A DNA stretch of 64,000 bases from Acidimicrobium ferrooxidans DSM 10331 (GCF_000023265.1 NC_013124.1:868001-932000); one strand, 5' to 3'. Positions 16,753 to 25,544 are shown, counted from the first letter of the stretch. Made by a program: numbers and translations. The notes: generated by a model from the letters alone, not told the origin.

Positions 16753-17319
16753 TCACTCGCCTCGTGCGTCGACCTGTCCGCCTTCGCGAGGGCGCAGCAT
16801 AGAGCTGCGGTAGTAGCGCAGCTCGGCGATCGAGTCCCGTACGTCGTCGAGCGCGCGATGCGCGGGGTTCTTCTGCGGCATGTGCTCGATGACCTCGGGG
16901 TACCAGCGGCGCGCGAGCTCCTTGAGGCTGGAGACGTCGATCGATCGGTAGTGGAGCAGGGCCTCGACCTTGGGCATGTGGCGCGCGAGAAACCGACGAT
17001 CGGTGCCGATGGAGTTGCCGCACAGGGGCACCTGGTGGGGATCGGGAAGATGGGCCTTCAAGAAGGCGAGGACGGTCGATTCGGCCTCGTCGATGGTGAG
17101 CGACGCTCGCCGGACGTCTTCGAGGAGGTGGTTGGCAGAGTGCATCTGCACGACGACGGGCTCCATCACCGCCAGCTCCTCGTCGGTTGCGTGGAGGACG
17201 AGCGGGCCGAGCTCGGCAACGGTTTCGAGTTCGTCGTCGGTCACGATGGCGGCGATCTCGAGAATGACGCACCGCTCAGGGTCGAGACCTGTCATCTCGA
17301 GGTCCATCCATGCGAGCAC
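16753..17319 (-). CDS. orn: oligoribonuclease
   Basis: A 188-residue DEDDh exonuclease of the usual length. The catalytic acids are in WMDLEMTGLD at the N-terminus, LCGNSIGTDRRFL in the middle and HRALDDVRDSIAELRYYR near the C-terminus. Orn degrades two- to five-nucleotide RNA, including pGpG from cyclic-di-GMP turnover. ATG 17319 is directly before the family start. It is divergent from the glycosyltransferase at 17,376 across 56 bp that must contain both promoters. Confidence 0.93.
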   Translation of the reverse strand: MLAWMDLEMTGLDPERCVILEIAAIVTDDELETVAELGPLVLHATDEELAVMEPVVVQMHSANHLLEDVRRASLTIDEAESTVLAFLKAHLPDPHQVPLCGNSIGTDRRFLARHMPKVEALLHYRSIDVSSLKELARRWYPEVIEHMPQKNPAHRALDDVRDSIAELRYYRSSMLRPREGGQVDARGE

Positions 17320-17375
17320 GCGCCCAGGCTAGCCAACGACCAGGCTACCCTGGCCCGTGGGTCAAAGGAGGACGC

Positions 17376-18191
17376 GTGGAGGAGGTGCCGTCGTCACGAC
17401 CATGGGTCGTGATCCCGACGTACAACGAAGTCGACAACATCGGGCCCATGCTCGGAGCGGTGCTCGCGGCGGTACCCGAGGCGCACGTGCTGGTGGTCGA
17501 TGATGGCTCTCCCGATGGCACCGCGGCGGCGGTGCGCGCCGTCTCGGAGCGGGACGAGCGCGTTCGTTTGCTGGCACGGGAACAGAAGACGGGACTCGGC
17601 GGCGCCTATCGAGACGGCTTCAAGGTGGCGATCTCGGAGGGAGCGACCAGCGTGGTCGAGATCGACGCCGACTTTTCGCACGATCCCGCGGCGATTCCTG
17701 CGCTCCTCGCGGCGCTCGACGACGGTGCCGCGCTCGCGATTGGGTCGCGCTACGTGCTTGGGGGTCGCTCGCCAGGATTGTCGAGAGAGCGTCTTGCACT
17801 GTCGCGCGGGGGCAATCTCTACGCGGCGTTCATGCTCGGCCTACCGGTGCGTGACGCAACGGCAGGGTTTCGCGCGTATCGGACGGACGTCATTCACGAG
17901 GTCGGCTTTCGTTCCTCGCGTGCCGATGGCTACGGCTTCCAGGTGGAACTCACGCGCCTCGTCAACGACGCAGGCTATCGGATCGTGGAGATTCCGATCA
18001 CGTTTCGTGATCGGCGAGCGGGCACATCGAAGATGTCGGCCAAGATCGTGGTCGAGGCCATGGTGCTGTGCACGATTTGGGGTATCGGACGTCGGTTCCC
18101 GTGGCTCAACGAGCAACGGCAGGAGGCGCTCATCGACCGCCTCGGCGCCGTCGTCGATCGGGGAGCGCGCCTGTGGTCGACGAGGCGTTGA
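17376..18191 (+). CDS. polyprenyl-phosphate (dolichyl-phosphate type) mannosyltransferase, GT2
   Basis: A 271-residue soluble GT2 enzyme with VIPTYNEVDNIGPML, VVDDGSPDGTAAAVR, the metal-binding VEIDADFSHDP and AIGSRYVLGG. These are the signatures of dolichol/polyprenol monophosphomannose synthases (Ppm1/DPM1). Such enzymes load mannose (or glucose) from a nucleotide sugar onto polyprenyl phosphate for later use outside the membrane. GTG 17376 follows AAAGGAGG. No membrane anchor is visible. dut overlaps its 3' end by 19 bp. Confidence 0.82.
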   Translation: MEEVPSSRPWVVIPTYNEVDNIGPMLGAVLAAVPEAHVLVVDDGSPDGTAAAVRAVSERDERVRLLAREQKTGLGGAYRDGFKVAISEGATSVVEIDADFSHDPAAIPALLAALDDGAALAIGSRYVLGGRSPGLSRERLALSRGGNLYAAFMLGLPVRDATAGFRAYRTDVIHEVGFRSSRADGYGFQVELTRLVNDAGYRIVEIPITFRDRRAGTSKMSAKIVVEAMVLCTIWGIGRRFPWLNEQRQEALIDRLGAVVDRGARLWSTRR

Positions 18192-18613
18192 GTCTGCGGG
18201 TCAAGCGGCTCAGTCCCGGCGCAGTGCTGCCGTCGTATGCACGGGCGCTCGACGCGGGGCTCGATCTCGCCAGCATCGAAGAGAGGACACTGGCGCCGGG
18301 GGAGCGGCACGGGTTTCGAACCGGTCTCGCGCTCGAGCTTCCGGTCGGGACGCTGGGACTCGTCTTGCCCCGGAGTGGGAGGGCGCTTCGAGAGGGCCTC
18401 ACGGTGGTGAATGCGCCGGGCCTGATCGACGCAGGCTATCGAGGCGAAGTACTCGTGGCGCTGGTGAACCTTGGCGAGGCTCCAGTCGTGATTCGGCCGG
18501 GCGAGCGCATCGCGCAGCTCGTGGTGCTGCCGTTCCCGAGCGTACGGGTGCTGGAGGTCACTGAACTTGCGGCGAGCGAACGCGGATCCGGAGGCTTTGG
18601 CCACAGCGGCTGA
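18173..18613 (+). CDS. dut: deoxyuridine 5'-triphosphate nucleotidohydrolase (dUTPase)
   Basis: A 146-residue trimeric-type dUTPase with all five motifs in order: AGLDLAS, PRSGRA, GLIDAGYRGEV, GERIAQLVV and the C-terminal P-loop-like RGSGGFGHSG. It hydrolyses dUTP to dUMP and pyrophosphate, keeping uracil out of DNA. GTG 18173 overlaps the end of the mannosyltransferase gene by 19 bp, so the two are likely cotranscribed. Confidence 0.95.
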   Translation: MVDEALSLRVKRLSPGAVLPSYARALDAGLDLASIEERTLAPGERHGFRTGLALELPVGTLGLVLPRSGRALREGLTVVNAPGLIDAGYRGEVLVALVNLGEAPVVIRPGERIAQLVVLPFPSVRVLEVTELAASERGSGGFGHSG

Positions 18614-18672
18614 GCTCACGTGTGAAGCAGGCTGCCGACGCAGCTGTTCGATCGGCCGGGGGCCTCGCTCGC

Positions 18673-18678
18673 TATACT
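18673..18678 (+). promoter_or_regulatory. -10 hexamer of the tRNA-Gly promoter
   Basis: TATACT is close to the consensus -10 and lies 11 bases before the mature 5' end of the tRNA. The -35 is weak; TTCGAT at 18,648-18,653 would give a 19-base spacer. Confidence 0.5.
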
Positions 18679-18688
18679 GAGGGGCGCT

Positions 18689-18761
18689 GCGGACGTGGCT
18701 CAGTTGGTAGAGCATCACCTTGCCAAGGTGAGGGTCGCGGGTTCGAGTCCCGTCGTCCGCT
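18689..18761 (+). tRNA. tRNA-Gly (anticodon GCC)
   Basis: The acceptor stem GCGGACG (18689-18695) pairs with CGTCCGC (18754-18760), followed by discriminator T. The D arm contains GCTCAGTTGGTAGAGC. The anticodon stem TCACC/GGTGA encloses the loop TTGCCAA with anticodon GCC at 18722-18724. The T arm has GTTCGAGTC. The CCA end is not encoded. Confidence 0.97.
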
Positions 18762-18763
18762 CT

Positions 18764-19139
18764 CAGACGACCTGCAGCGATGCGGGTCGTCGTTCGTTGT
18801 GGGCTGGGCCTGCTCGTGAGCAGGCGTCGTGTGACGCGCGGGGATGCCTTACGCCGGCCCGTGATCCACGGAAGCCGGCCGCTGTGTCGTTCGACCGCTG
18901 TCGCCGTGATGTGGACTGTTCTGCGGACACCGCACGCACTCCTTGCGCCGGAGGGCGTGGCCGTGACGGTCGCGTACCGCGATGGAGCGGCCGTGGCTCG
19001 GCGCTCGCTCGGCGCGTCGTGGCAGGCCATTCACCGCCCGAACCAGCCTGGCGAGTGTAACGGGCGTGTTACGTTCGTCGGGTGGCCTTCGGCGACGCTG
19101 TGGATCGTCGCTAGGGTCTTCTCGGGAGGGTGAGGGTGG
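18764..19139. other. intergenic region before the NCS1 permease
   Basis: No gene is supported in these 376 bp. The last 85 bp hold a probable regulator site (19057-19072, listed separately) and a TAGGGT -10-like hexamer at 19112-19117, 23 bp before the permease ATG. Confidence 0.5.
19057..19072. promoter_or_regulatory. GlnR-box-like site (GTAAC-N6-GTTAC) upstream of NCS1 permease
   Basis: GTAAC at 19057-19061 and GTTAC at 19068-19072 are separated by six bases, the geometry of the actinobacterial GlnR site gTnAc-N6-GaAAc. It lies 45 bp upstream of a possible -10. A very similar site stands before the APC permease (23750-23765). No GlnR gene is in the window. Confidence 0.4.
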
Positions 19140-20603
19140 ATGCATGTAGATGATGCGCAGGCCGCGACGGCCACGGTTGATGATGAGTATCGGGCGTTTC
19201 GGGTCGAGTCACGAGGTATCGAGCTCATCCCGGAGACGGAGCGACCCATGCGGCCGGCAGACCTGTTCTGGATGTGGGCTGGCGGCATCTGGAACGTCGA
19301 ATACCTCGTCTACGGCGCGCTCATCGTTTCTTTCGGTCTGTCGTTCGCTCAAGCAGTGCTGGCGATCATCGTCGGCAATGTGTTCTTCGCGTTCCTTGGT
19401 CTCGCGTCGTTGCAGGGGCCGCTCGCGGGCACGACTGCGTTCGGTGTGAGCCGGGCGCCCTTTGGTCGGCTCGGCAACCGGCTTCCATCGCTGTTCAATT
19501 GGATCACCCAGGTCGGGTTCGAGATCGAAGGGCTTGTGCTCATCGTGCTCGTCGTCGAGGCGATGTTCGCCCACGAAGGCGTGTCGGTCGGCACCGGCCT
19601 CAAGGTTGCGCTGATCGTGGCGGCTGTGCTCGTCCAGTTCATCGTGCCGTTCCTCGGTCACGCGACGATCGCCAAGCTGCTCAGGTACCTCTCGATCGTC
19701 TTCATCATCGTGTTTGCGGTGATGGGCGTGCTGATTGCGCCGCACGTCCATCCCTCGAGCGACCACAAGCATGCCTCGTGGGCCATCTGGACGACCGCCG
19801 TCGTGCTGTTGGTCTCGGCTGGGGGGCTCGGGTGGACCGAGAACGCCAACGACTACTCCCGCTATCTCCCCTCATCCACCCCGAAGGCCTCGATCTTCTG
19901 GGCGGCGACCCTTGGCGGTGCGATCCCAGCGATCTTGGTCGAGCTCCTCGGTGCTGCCGCGTTCTTGGTGAGTCCGCAGGCGACGGCGGTCACCGGCGTC
20001 CCCTCGTCGTTTGCGAGCTGGTTCTTCTGGCCGTTCATGATCCTCGTGCTTCCGCAGGTCTTCGCGATCAACTCGCTGGACCTCTACTCGTCGGGTGTCA
20101 CGCTGCAGGCGCTTGGCATCCCGGTGAACCGCTGGGGTGCGGTGATCATCGACACCATCATCTCCGGGCTGGTCACGGCGCTCGTCATCTTCAAGGGAAA
20201 CTTCTATACCGATCTGTCGGGGTTCCTCGACTACATCGTCGTCTGGCTCGCGCCGTGGTTCGCCATCGTCTTCGTCGACTATCTGCTGCGGCGCGGGCGC
20301 TACGACCGTGCGGGTCTTGCCGCCGTACGCGGTGGTGTCTATTGGCGCAATGGCGGCATCAACTGGCGTGCGATCGCTGCGCTCATCGTCGGCATGGGTG
20401 CGGCGCTCCTGTGGATCGATGCCCAGTTCTACGTCCCCTCGTTCCTCGGACCGATCTCGCGTGCGACCGGCGGGTCTGACCTCAGCTGGGTGCTCGGGAT
20501 CGTGGTGGGCGGTCTCGTGTACTACGCGCTTGCGCGAGGTGAGGTGCGCCGGGAGGTCGAAGCAACCGAGCGAGGGGTGGCCGGCGCAGAGGCGGTGGAG
20601 TAG
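19140..20603 (+). CDS. NCS1 family nucleobase/allantoin-type permease
   Basis: A 487-residue protein with about twelve membrane segments. Family stretches are the N-terminal RPADLFWMWAGGIWNVEYLV (where NCS1 transporters have their N..W substrate region), SRAPFGRLGNRLPSLFNWIT in TM3, and TENANDYSRYLPSSTPKAS before TM7. Members carry cytosine, purines, uracil, allantoin or hydantoins with a cation. The substrate is not resolvable by eye. The GlnR-like site upstream suggests nitrogen control. ATG 19140 follows GGGAGGGTGAGGG. Confidence 0.85.
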   Translation: MHVDDAQAATATVDDEYRAFRVESRGIELIPETERPMRPADLFWMWAGGIWNVEYLVYGALIVSFGLSFAQAVLAIIVGNVFFAFLGLASLQGPLAGTTAFGVSRAPFGRLGNRLPSLFNWITQVGFEIEGLVLIVLVVEAMFAHEGVSVGTGLKVALIVAAVLVQFIVPFLGHATIAKLLRYLSIVFIIVFAVMGVLIAPHVHPSSDHKHASWAIWTTAVVLLVSAGGLGWTENANDYSRYLPSSTPKASIFWAATLGGAIPAILVELLGAAAFLVSPQATAVTGVPSSFASWFFWPFMILVLPQVFAINSLDLYSSGVTLQALGIPVNRWGAVIIDTIISGLVTALVIFKGNFYTDLSGFLDYIVVWLAPWFAIVFVDYLLRRGRYDRAGLAAVRGGVYWRNGGINWRAIAALIVGMGAALLWIDAQFYVPSFLGPISRATGGSDLSWVLGIVVGGLVYYALARGEVRREVEATERGVAGAEAVE

Positions 20604-20734
20604 GACGCGACGCGGTTCGGCGGGGTCGGTGCTCGGGCGATCGAGGGTCGAGGAAGGTCGCTGACGCATGTCGCCGGAGACTCGCTAAGGTCCTGTTCGT
20701 CGAGGGACCAGACGGATCGCAGGAGGAGTTGACG

Positions 20735-21127
20735 GTGGGACTGACCGCTCGCGTTGGACGCTTGCTCGGACGAGTCGCGCTGGCGCCCATCTTCATCGTC
20801 GCTGGCTTCGAGGCCCTGCGAGACCCTGGGCATCGTCCGGAGGTCGCCGCGAAGGCGGGCCTCCCGAGCCCGGAGCTGCTGGTGCGCCTCAACGGGGCTG
20901 CGATGGTCGCAGGCGGTCTTGGTCTCGCGACCGGGCTACGGCGGCGTCTCGCAGCCCTTGGGCTCATCGCATCGCTGGGAGCGACGACGGTCGTCGGTCA
21001 TCCGTTCTGGCGCGAGGAGCCCGGGCCAGGCCGGACGATGCAGCGAGTGCAGTTTCTGAAGAACCTCGGACTTCTGGGCGGGCTGGCCCTCGTGGTGTGC
21101 GATCCTGGTCGCGACCGCGACGCGTGA
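20735..21127 (+). CDS. DoxX family membrane protein
   Basis: A 130-residue protein with four hydrophobic segments. The pattern VALAPIFIVAGFEALRDP at the N-terminus, LNGAAMVAGGLGLATGLRRR in the middle and QFLKNLGLLGGLALVV at the C-terminus is typical of the DoxX/DoxD family (PF07681). Functions vary: quinone-linked oxidation, and in mycobacteria a membrane redox complex with SodA. GTG 20735 is chosen because AGGAGGAG lies six bases before it; TTG 20729 is the alternative. A TAAGGT hexamer at 20686-20691 could be its -10. Confidence 0.8.
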   Translation: MGLTARVGRLLGRVALAPIFIVAGFEALRDPGHRPEVAAKAGLPSPELLVRLNGAAMVAGGLGLATGLRRRLAALGLIASLGATTVVGHPFWREEPGPGRTMQRVQFLKNLGLLGGLALVVCDPGRDRDA

Positions 21128-21256
21128 CGTGTCGTTGATGGGGAGCCACGTGGGTGCTCCGCGACGTTCGCTGGCTGCCACGATCGCGACGAGTTGTGAC
21201 GCTGCGTTCACAGGATGGGACTCGGCCGGCCTTGGTGTCGGCTCTACGCTGGCGGT

Positions 21257-21511
21257 GTGAAGGAGTGGTCAGGCCGAGCGCGTCGCCAGCAGGCTCGACG
21301 TGCTGGCGCATCACCCGTTGGCGGGGCGGGGATGGTTGGCTTACCGGCGCGTGCCGTCGTCTCAGCGGTGGCGGCGGTGAGCTGGATGATCGTCGGGGTC
21401 GTCATCGTGGCCGCCGTTCACGCGAGCTGGCATGTCGAAGCCGGACTGTTCGCGTTCGGCGTCGGCGTCGTCTGGGCACGGGGGGCGCTCAGAGCCGTCA
21501 ACGCGCGTTGA
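21257..21511 (+). CDS. small membrane protein of unknown function
   Basis: 84 residues: a basic N-terminus rich in Arg and Ala (residues 1-25), then two hydrophobic stretches (about 28-53 and 57-70). No family recognised. GTG 21257 is the only sensible start; no strong ribosome site. It ends 13 bp before the kinase gene and may share its transcript, so a role at the membrane with the kinase is conceivable but unsupported. Confidence 0.45.
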   Translation: MKEWSGRARRQQARRAGASPVGGAGMVGLPARAVVSAVAAVSWMIVGVVIVAAVHASWHVEAGLFAFGVGVVWARGALRAVNAR

Positions 21512-21524
21512 GGGCGGAGGTGGC

Positions 21525-22511
21525 GTGAACCACGCCGAGGGATCGGTGGTCGATCACTTCCAGCTGGTGGCACTGCTGGGGGTCGGAGGTTTCGCGGAGG
21601 TGTGGCGAGCACACGATCTCACGACCGGTGGCGAGGTCGTCCTGAAGTTCCCCACTCCACAGCTGGTTGCCGACCCCGTCCTCTTCCAGCGCTACCAGCG
21701 GGAGATCGCCATCTGGCGGAAGCTCGACCACCCGGGGGTCGTGCGGTGCGTCGACGATGGCCAACGGCGGAGCGAGCCGTATCTCGTGCTCGAGTTCGTC
21801 GACGGGGTCACGCTGCGACGGTGGCTGAACGATCATCCAGGGCCGGTTCCGGTGACCCTCGTCGTGGCCTGGGCTCGTCAGCTCGCCGAAGCCCTCGACT
21901 ACCTGCACGGGCGTGGCGTCGTGCATCGCGACCTCAAGCCTGAGAACATCTTGGTGTCGTCGTCCGGGGTGCTCAAGATCGGCGATTTCGGAACTGCGGT
22001 CAGTCGAGGGGCGCGGAGGCTGACCTGGGGGCAGTTGTCTCCGGCCATGGGGACACCCGACTATATGAGCCCTGAGCAGGTGCGGGGACGGCGCGGCGAT
22101 GAGCGCAGCGATCTCTATGCGTGGGGTGCGATCGTCTACGAGCTTGCGACCGGTCGACCTCCCTTTCGTGGTGATTCGTGGCTGGCGGTGATGACTGCGC
22201 ACCTGCAGCAGGCGCCCGAACCATTGCGCCAACGGCGGCCGGAACTGCCGCCGGGCCTCGAGGCCATCGTCCTCCATGCGCTGCGGCGGTTCCCCGAGCA
22301 CCGTTACCAGCATGCACGTGAGGTGCTGGAGGATCTCGAACGCATCGATGAGCTTGGCAGCGATACGTACTCGTTGGCGCCGGAGCAGCCGATCGGTGAC
22401 GTCGTGGCCGCGACCACGAGCGGGCGTCGGCTGGTGTGGTTCGTGGTCGGGGTCGCCGTGGGCTTTCTCGCGCTCGCCGCGGCGGTGCTCGTCGTGGCGG
22501 CGCACCACTAG
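21525..22511 (+). CDS. Ser/Thr protein kinase (Hanks type) with C-terminal membrane anchor
   Basis: A 328-residue protein. Kinase motifs run in order: glycine loop LLGVGGFAEVW, VAIK-equivalent VVLKF, HRDLKPENIL catalytic loop, DFGTA, and GTPDYMSPEQ activation segment, ending near residue 285. One hydrophobic segment (about 305-325) closes the protein with only a few residues after it; there are no PASTA or other sensor repeats. It is therefore a membrane-tethered kinase without a large outside domain. The GS-like gene starts 27 bp later, and a PP2C phosphatase lies at 25,598. GTG 21525 is preceded by GGCGGAGG. Confidence 0.93.
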   Translation: MNHAEGSVVDHFQLVALLGVGGFAEVWRAHDLTTGGEVVLKFPTPQLVADPVLFQRYQREIAIWRKLDHPGVVRCVDDGQRRSEPYLVLEFVDGVTLRRWLNDHPGPVPVTLVVAWARQLAEALDYLHGRGVVHRDLKPENILVSSSGVLKIGDFGTAVSRGARRLTWGQLSPAMGTPDYMSPEQVRGRRGDERSDLYAWGAIVYELATGRPPFRGDSWLAVMTAHLQQAPEPLRQRRPELPPGLEAIVLHALRRFPEHRYQHAREVLEDLERIDELGSDTYSLAPEQPIGDVVAATTSGRRLVWFVVGVAVGFLALAAAVLVVAAHH

Positions 22512-22538
22512 GGCGAGCCGGTTGAAGGAGGGAGCAGG

Positions 22539-23753
22539 GTGACGGGACAGCGAACGTGGATGCGGGCGTGTTTCGTGGATCTCTTTGGCGAGCTGCGCTC
22601 GGTGACGGTGTCGGGGGTGGAGGTGACGAGCCACCTGGTGGTCGATGCGTCGGCCATCGAGGGCGGGATCCGCGTCCTCGAGTCTGACTGCTCACTGGAT
22701 CTCACCGCCGCGGCTCGCCTCGTAGGTCCGGAGGGGGAGCGTCTCGTCGGCATCGTGCGCTCACCGGACGGGGTGCCGTCGCCGTTGGATACGCGCGCCG
22801 CACTCGCGCGCATCAGTGCGGAGCTCGATCCCGAGACGCGTTGGCGCGGGATCGCGGAGCTCGAGTGGTACTGCTTCGACGAGCACGGCGATCCGGTGGA
22901 CGAGGCGGGCTACTTCGACGATGTGGTGGGCATCGGTGGCGCGATCGCGCGAGCCGCCTACGCCAGGTTGTCCGACAGTGGCATACCGGTGCTAGCGTCG
23001 CACCACGAGGCTGGGCCCGGTCAGTGGGAGCTCGATCTCGGCCCGCTCGATGCGTGTGCACTCGCCGATGCCGTGGTGCTCGCACGAGCTGCAGTGCGTG
23101 ACGCTGCCGTGGAGTTCGGGGCCACGGCGTCGTTCGCGGCCCGTCCGCTGCCGGGACAACCGGGTTCGGGGCTCCACCTCCATGAGGTGCTCGCGCCCGA
23201 GGTGACCGAGTCGCTGATCCGCGCCCGTGTTGGGGGCCTGCTGGATCATGCCCCTGGCCTGTGCGCGCTCGCCGCTCCGACGGTCGGGTCCTATCGGCGT
23301 CTCCACGCCGGCCCGGAGGCACCGAGCGCGGCGCTGTGGGCGCACGAGCATCGCGGTGCGCTGGTGCGGGTCGCGACGGCGGTCGACGGGACCCGATCCA
23401 TCGAGTACCGCGGTGCGGACCCGTCGGCGAACCCGTGCATCGCGATCGCAGGGATCATCGTCGCGGCGGCCCATGGCGCCCAGGAGGGTAGCGACCCTGG
23501 CGAGGCGATGGACGAAGATCCGGAGGGCTTCGATCCCCTGGCCCGAACGGCAGCCTTCACGCCGCTCCCGAGGAGTCTCGATGAGGCCGTCGACGCGCTC
23601 CTGGCCGATGACGTGCTCGTGGACGCGTTCGACGACCGGCTCATTCATCGCATCGTCGATGCCGAGCGGGCGCTTGCCCGCCGCGCACTCGCGGGAGGTC
23701 GTGATCCAGACGTGCGCCCGGGATCGATGTCGACGCGTGTGATCGATCGGTAA
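22539..23753 (+). CDS. glutamine-synthetase-like ligase (possible gamma-glutamyl-amine synthetase)
   Basis: A 404-residue protein of the GS superfamily, shorter than GlnA (440-470). The catalytic parts are kept: ELEWYCF for the first glutamate, HHEAGPGQWELDLGPLDA for the paired metal-binding glutamates, GSGLHLHE for the metal-binding histidine, and HRGALVRVA plus SIEYRGADPSANP for the arginines and last glutamate. The N-terminal beta-grasp is divergent. Such GlnA-like enzymes (PuuA, GlnA3) join glutamate to amines or polyamines, so plain glutamine synthesis is not assured. GTG 22539 follows GAAGGAGGGAG. The next gene is an amine/amino-acid permease. Confidence 0.75.
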   Translation: MTGQRTWMRACFVDLFGELRSVTVSGVEVTSHLVVDASAIEGGIRVLESDCSLDLTAAARLVGPEGERLVGIVRSPDGVPSPLDTRAALARISAELDPETRWRGIAELEWYCFDEHGDPVDEAGYFDDVVGIGGAIARAAYARLSDSGIPVLASHHEAGPGQWELDLGPLDACALADAVVLARAAVRDAAVEFGATASFAARPLPGQPGSGLHLHEVLAPEVTESLIRARVGGLLDHAPGLCALAAPTVGSYRRLHAGPEAPSAALWAHEHRGALVRVATAVDGTRSIEYRGADPSANPCIAIAGIIVAAAHGAQEGSDPGEAMDEDPEGFDPLARTAAFTPLPRSLDEAVDALLADDVLVDAFDDRLIHRIVDAERALARRALAGGRDPDVRPGSMSTRVIDR

Positions 23754-23765
23754 CGAGCTGGTAAC
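23750..23765. promoter_or_regulatory. GlnR-box-like site (GTAAC-N6-GTAAC) upstream of the APC permease
   Basis: GTAAC at 23750-23754 and again at 23761-23765, six bases apart, one helical turn centre to centre. It overlaps the stop of the GS-like gene and lies 172 bp before the permease start. Same geometry as the site before the NCS1 permease. An alternative reading is a PhoP-type 11-bp direct repeat (GTTACC on the other strand). Confidence 0.4.
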
Positions 23766-23840
23766 GCTACCTCGATGGGTGGCGTGTGGGCGGGTCTACG
23801 ATGCGCCTAGCTCCGCTGCGATCGGCCGACCAGGGGAGCG

Positions 23841-23867
23841 AGGCCAGACGCCGCAACGGCGCGGCCT
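23841..23867 (+). terminator. hairpin in the leader of the APC permease gene
   Basis: AGGCC (23841-23845) pairs with GGCCT (23863-23867) and CGCCG (23849-23853) with CGGCG (23857-23861), a two-part stem with a CAA loop. It lies between the GS-like gene and the permease and may end the upstream transcript or attenuate the permease. Confidence 0.35.
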
Positions 23868-23936
23868 GGCGGTCGTCCGAAGGGTGTCACCGGAGGTGGC
23901 GTCCTGATCGCGTACCGACAGGTGAGGAGTTGTGCC

Positions 23937-25514
23937 ATGGCAGCGAGCGAGCAGCAGATGCACCGAACGCTCACGCTCACCGGTGTCACGGTCAATGGGA
24001 TGGCCTTGATCGCGCCCGGAGCGTTTCTTTGGACAACGTTTCAGGAACAGGCGGCCCAGACGAACCACGGTCAGCCGACGGGCCTTGACATGTGGACAGG
24101 GCTCCTCTTCGCCTTCATCCTCGCCATGCTGACCGCGTGGAGCTACAGCCAGCTGGCTCGGATCTATCCCGATGCGGGCACGGGCTCGACCTACTACTTC
24201 GCCGAAGCCGCCTTCCTCGACCAGAACCACCCGCGCTTCACCGCCACCGCGAGAGCGGTGAAGTTCGCCTTCGGCTGGATCAGCCACCTGTACTACTGGA
24301 TCTATCCGGGCATCATGGTGGCGTTCATCGGTACCCTGATCGGCTACATCATCGGCGCGGTCGGAGGGGTCACGCTGTCGTGGCTCGAACTCTCGGTGAT
24401 CGCCGTCGTCGCCGCCGCGGGGATCGGCTACATCGCCTACCGTGGCATCACGGGGTCCACGATGACGGCGCTCGTCATCAACGTGATCCAGATCGTGACC
24501 CTCGTCGCGATGACGGCTCTCTTCTTCATCGCGTTCCGCGTCGCGCACCCGGACGGTGGCTACGTGCAAGCGAGCGCACTCTCGGTCATCCTCCCACACA
24601 GCTTCGTGAACCTGCTCTACCAGTCGACCATCGCCATCTTGTTGCTCGTCGGCTTCGAGTCCATCACGGCCCTCGGCGCCGAGGCGCGCAATCCCGAGCG
24701 CGACATCCAGCGTGGGGTCTTGATCGCGCTCGCCATCCAGGGAGGCTTCTCGTACCTGTTGGAGTACTTCGGTGCGAACTTCGCACTCGGCTCTGCGACC
24801 ATGGCAGGTCAACCGGGCGCAAACGTCTTTGCCAAGGCCGGCAACGATGCGGCGCCGATCGGCACGATGGTCCAGAACGCTGCCGATCGCATGTTCCATG
24901 GCGGCGGAGAGGCGGCTGCGTTGATCGTGGCCGCCACGGTCCTCATCGCACTCATCGGCACGACGCTCGCGTGCATCAACACCGCAGTTCGCGTGAGCTA
25001 CTCGATGGCCAGGGACCGTGAGCTGCCCAGCGTGATCGGGTGGTTGCACGGGCGCTTCGCCACACCCCACGGCGGCATCCTCGTGATCAGCGCGATCAGC
25101 GCCGTGGTGGCGATCTACGGGGTGCACACGGTCGACAACCTGACGCAGATCACGCTGGCGTCCAACATCGGGACCTTTCTGGTCTATGGCATGACGTGTG
25201 TGATCGCGATCGTGGCGTTCTCCCGTCGCGCCGATCGTTCCCTGCTCGCTCATGTGCTCGCCCCTGGCCTTGGGGCGCTCATGAATCTGGCCGAGCTCGC
25301 TGGCGTGGTCTATCTCGCCATCGCTGGCGGCGGCTCGGGTGCGACCGATGCGGTGAAGGCCATCGGTGTGGTGCTGGCCTGGACCATCGTTGGGCTCGTG
25401 TGGTACTGGGCGAACCCGCACCGCCATCATGCCAAGAGCATCGTCGGCGAGCGCGCCACGAGGCGACTCGGCGGGGCCGGGCGCGGCGTGTCGGCCGCGG
25501 CGGAGACGCCATAG
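23937..25514 (+). CDS. APC superfamily amino acid/amine permease
   Basis: A 525-residue protein with about twelve membrane segments. Typical APC features are the first-helix region GVTVNGMALIAPGAFLW, IYPDAGTGSTYYF in TM2-3 (the P-x-A-G-s family pattern), and FESITALGAEARNPERDIQRG in the middle. It probably imports an amino acid or polyamine by cation symport. ATG 23937 is eight bases after GGTGAGGAG; the upstream in-frame start at 23922 lacks a site. Position after the GS-like gene suggests that the two handle the same amine. Confidence 0.88.
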   Translation: MAASEQQMHRTLTLTGVTVNGMALIAPGAFLWTTFQEQAAQTNHGQPTGLDMWTGLLFAFILAMLTAWSYSQLARIYPDAGTGSTYYFAEAAFLDQNHPRFTATARAVKFAFGWISHLYYWIYPGIMVAFIGTLIGYIIGAVGGVTLSWLELSVIAVVAAAGIGYIAYRGITGSTMTALVINVIQIVTLVAMTALFFIAFRVAHPDGGYVQASALSVILPHSFVNLLYQSTIAILLLVGFESITALGAEARNPERDIQRGVLIALAIQGGFSYLLEYFGANFALGSATMAGQPGANVFAKAGNDAAPIGTMVQNAADRMFHGGGEAAALIVAATVLIALIGTTLACINTAVRVSYSMARDRELPSVIGWLHGRFATPHGGILVISAISAVVAIYGVHTVDNLTQITLASNIGTFLVYGMTCVIAIVAFSRRADRSLLAHVLAPGLGALMNLAELAGVVYLAIAGGGSGATDAVKAIGVVLAWTIVGLVWYWANPHRHHAKSIVGERATRRLGGAGRGVSAAAETP

Positions 25515-25544
25515 CGTTCGGTGCTCCGGGGGGAGCTGCCAGCT

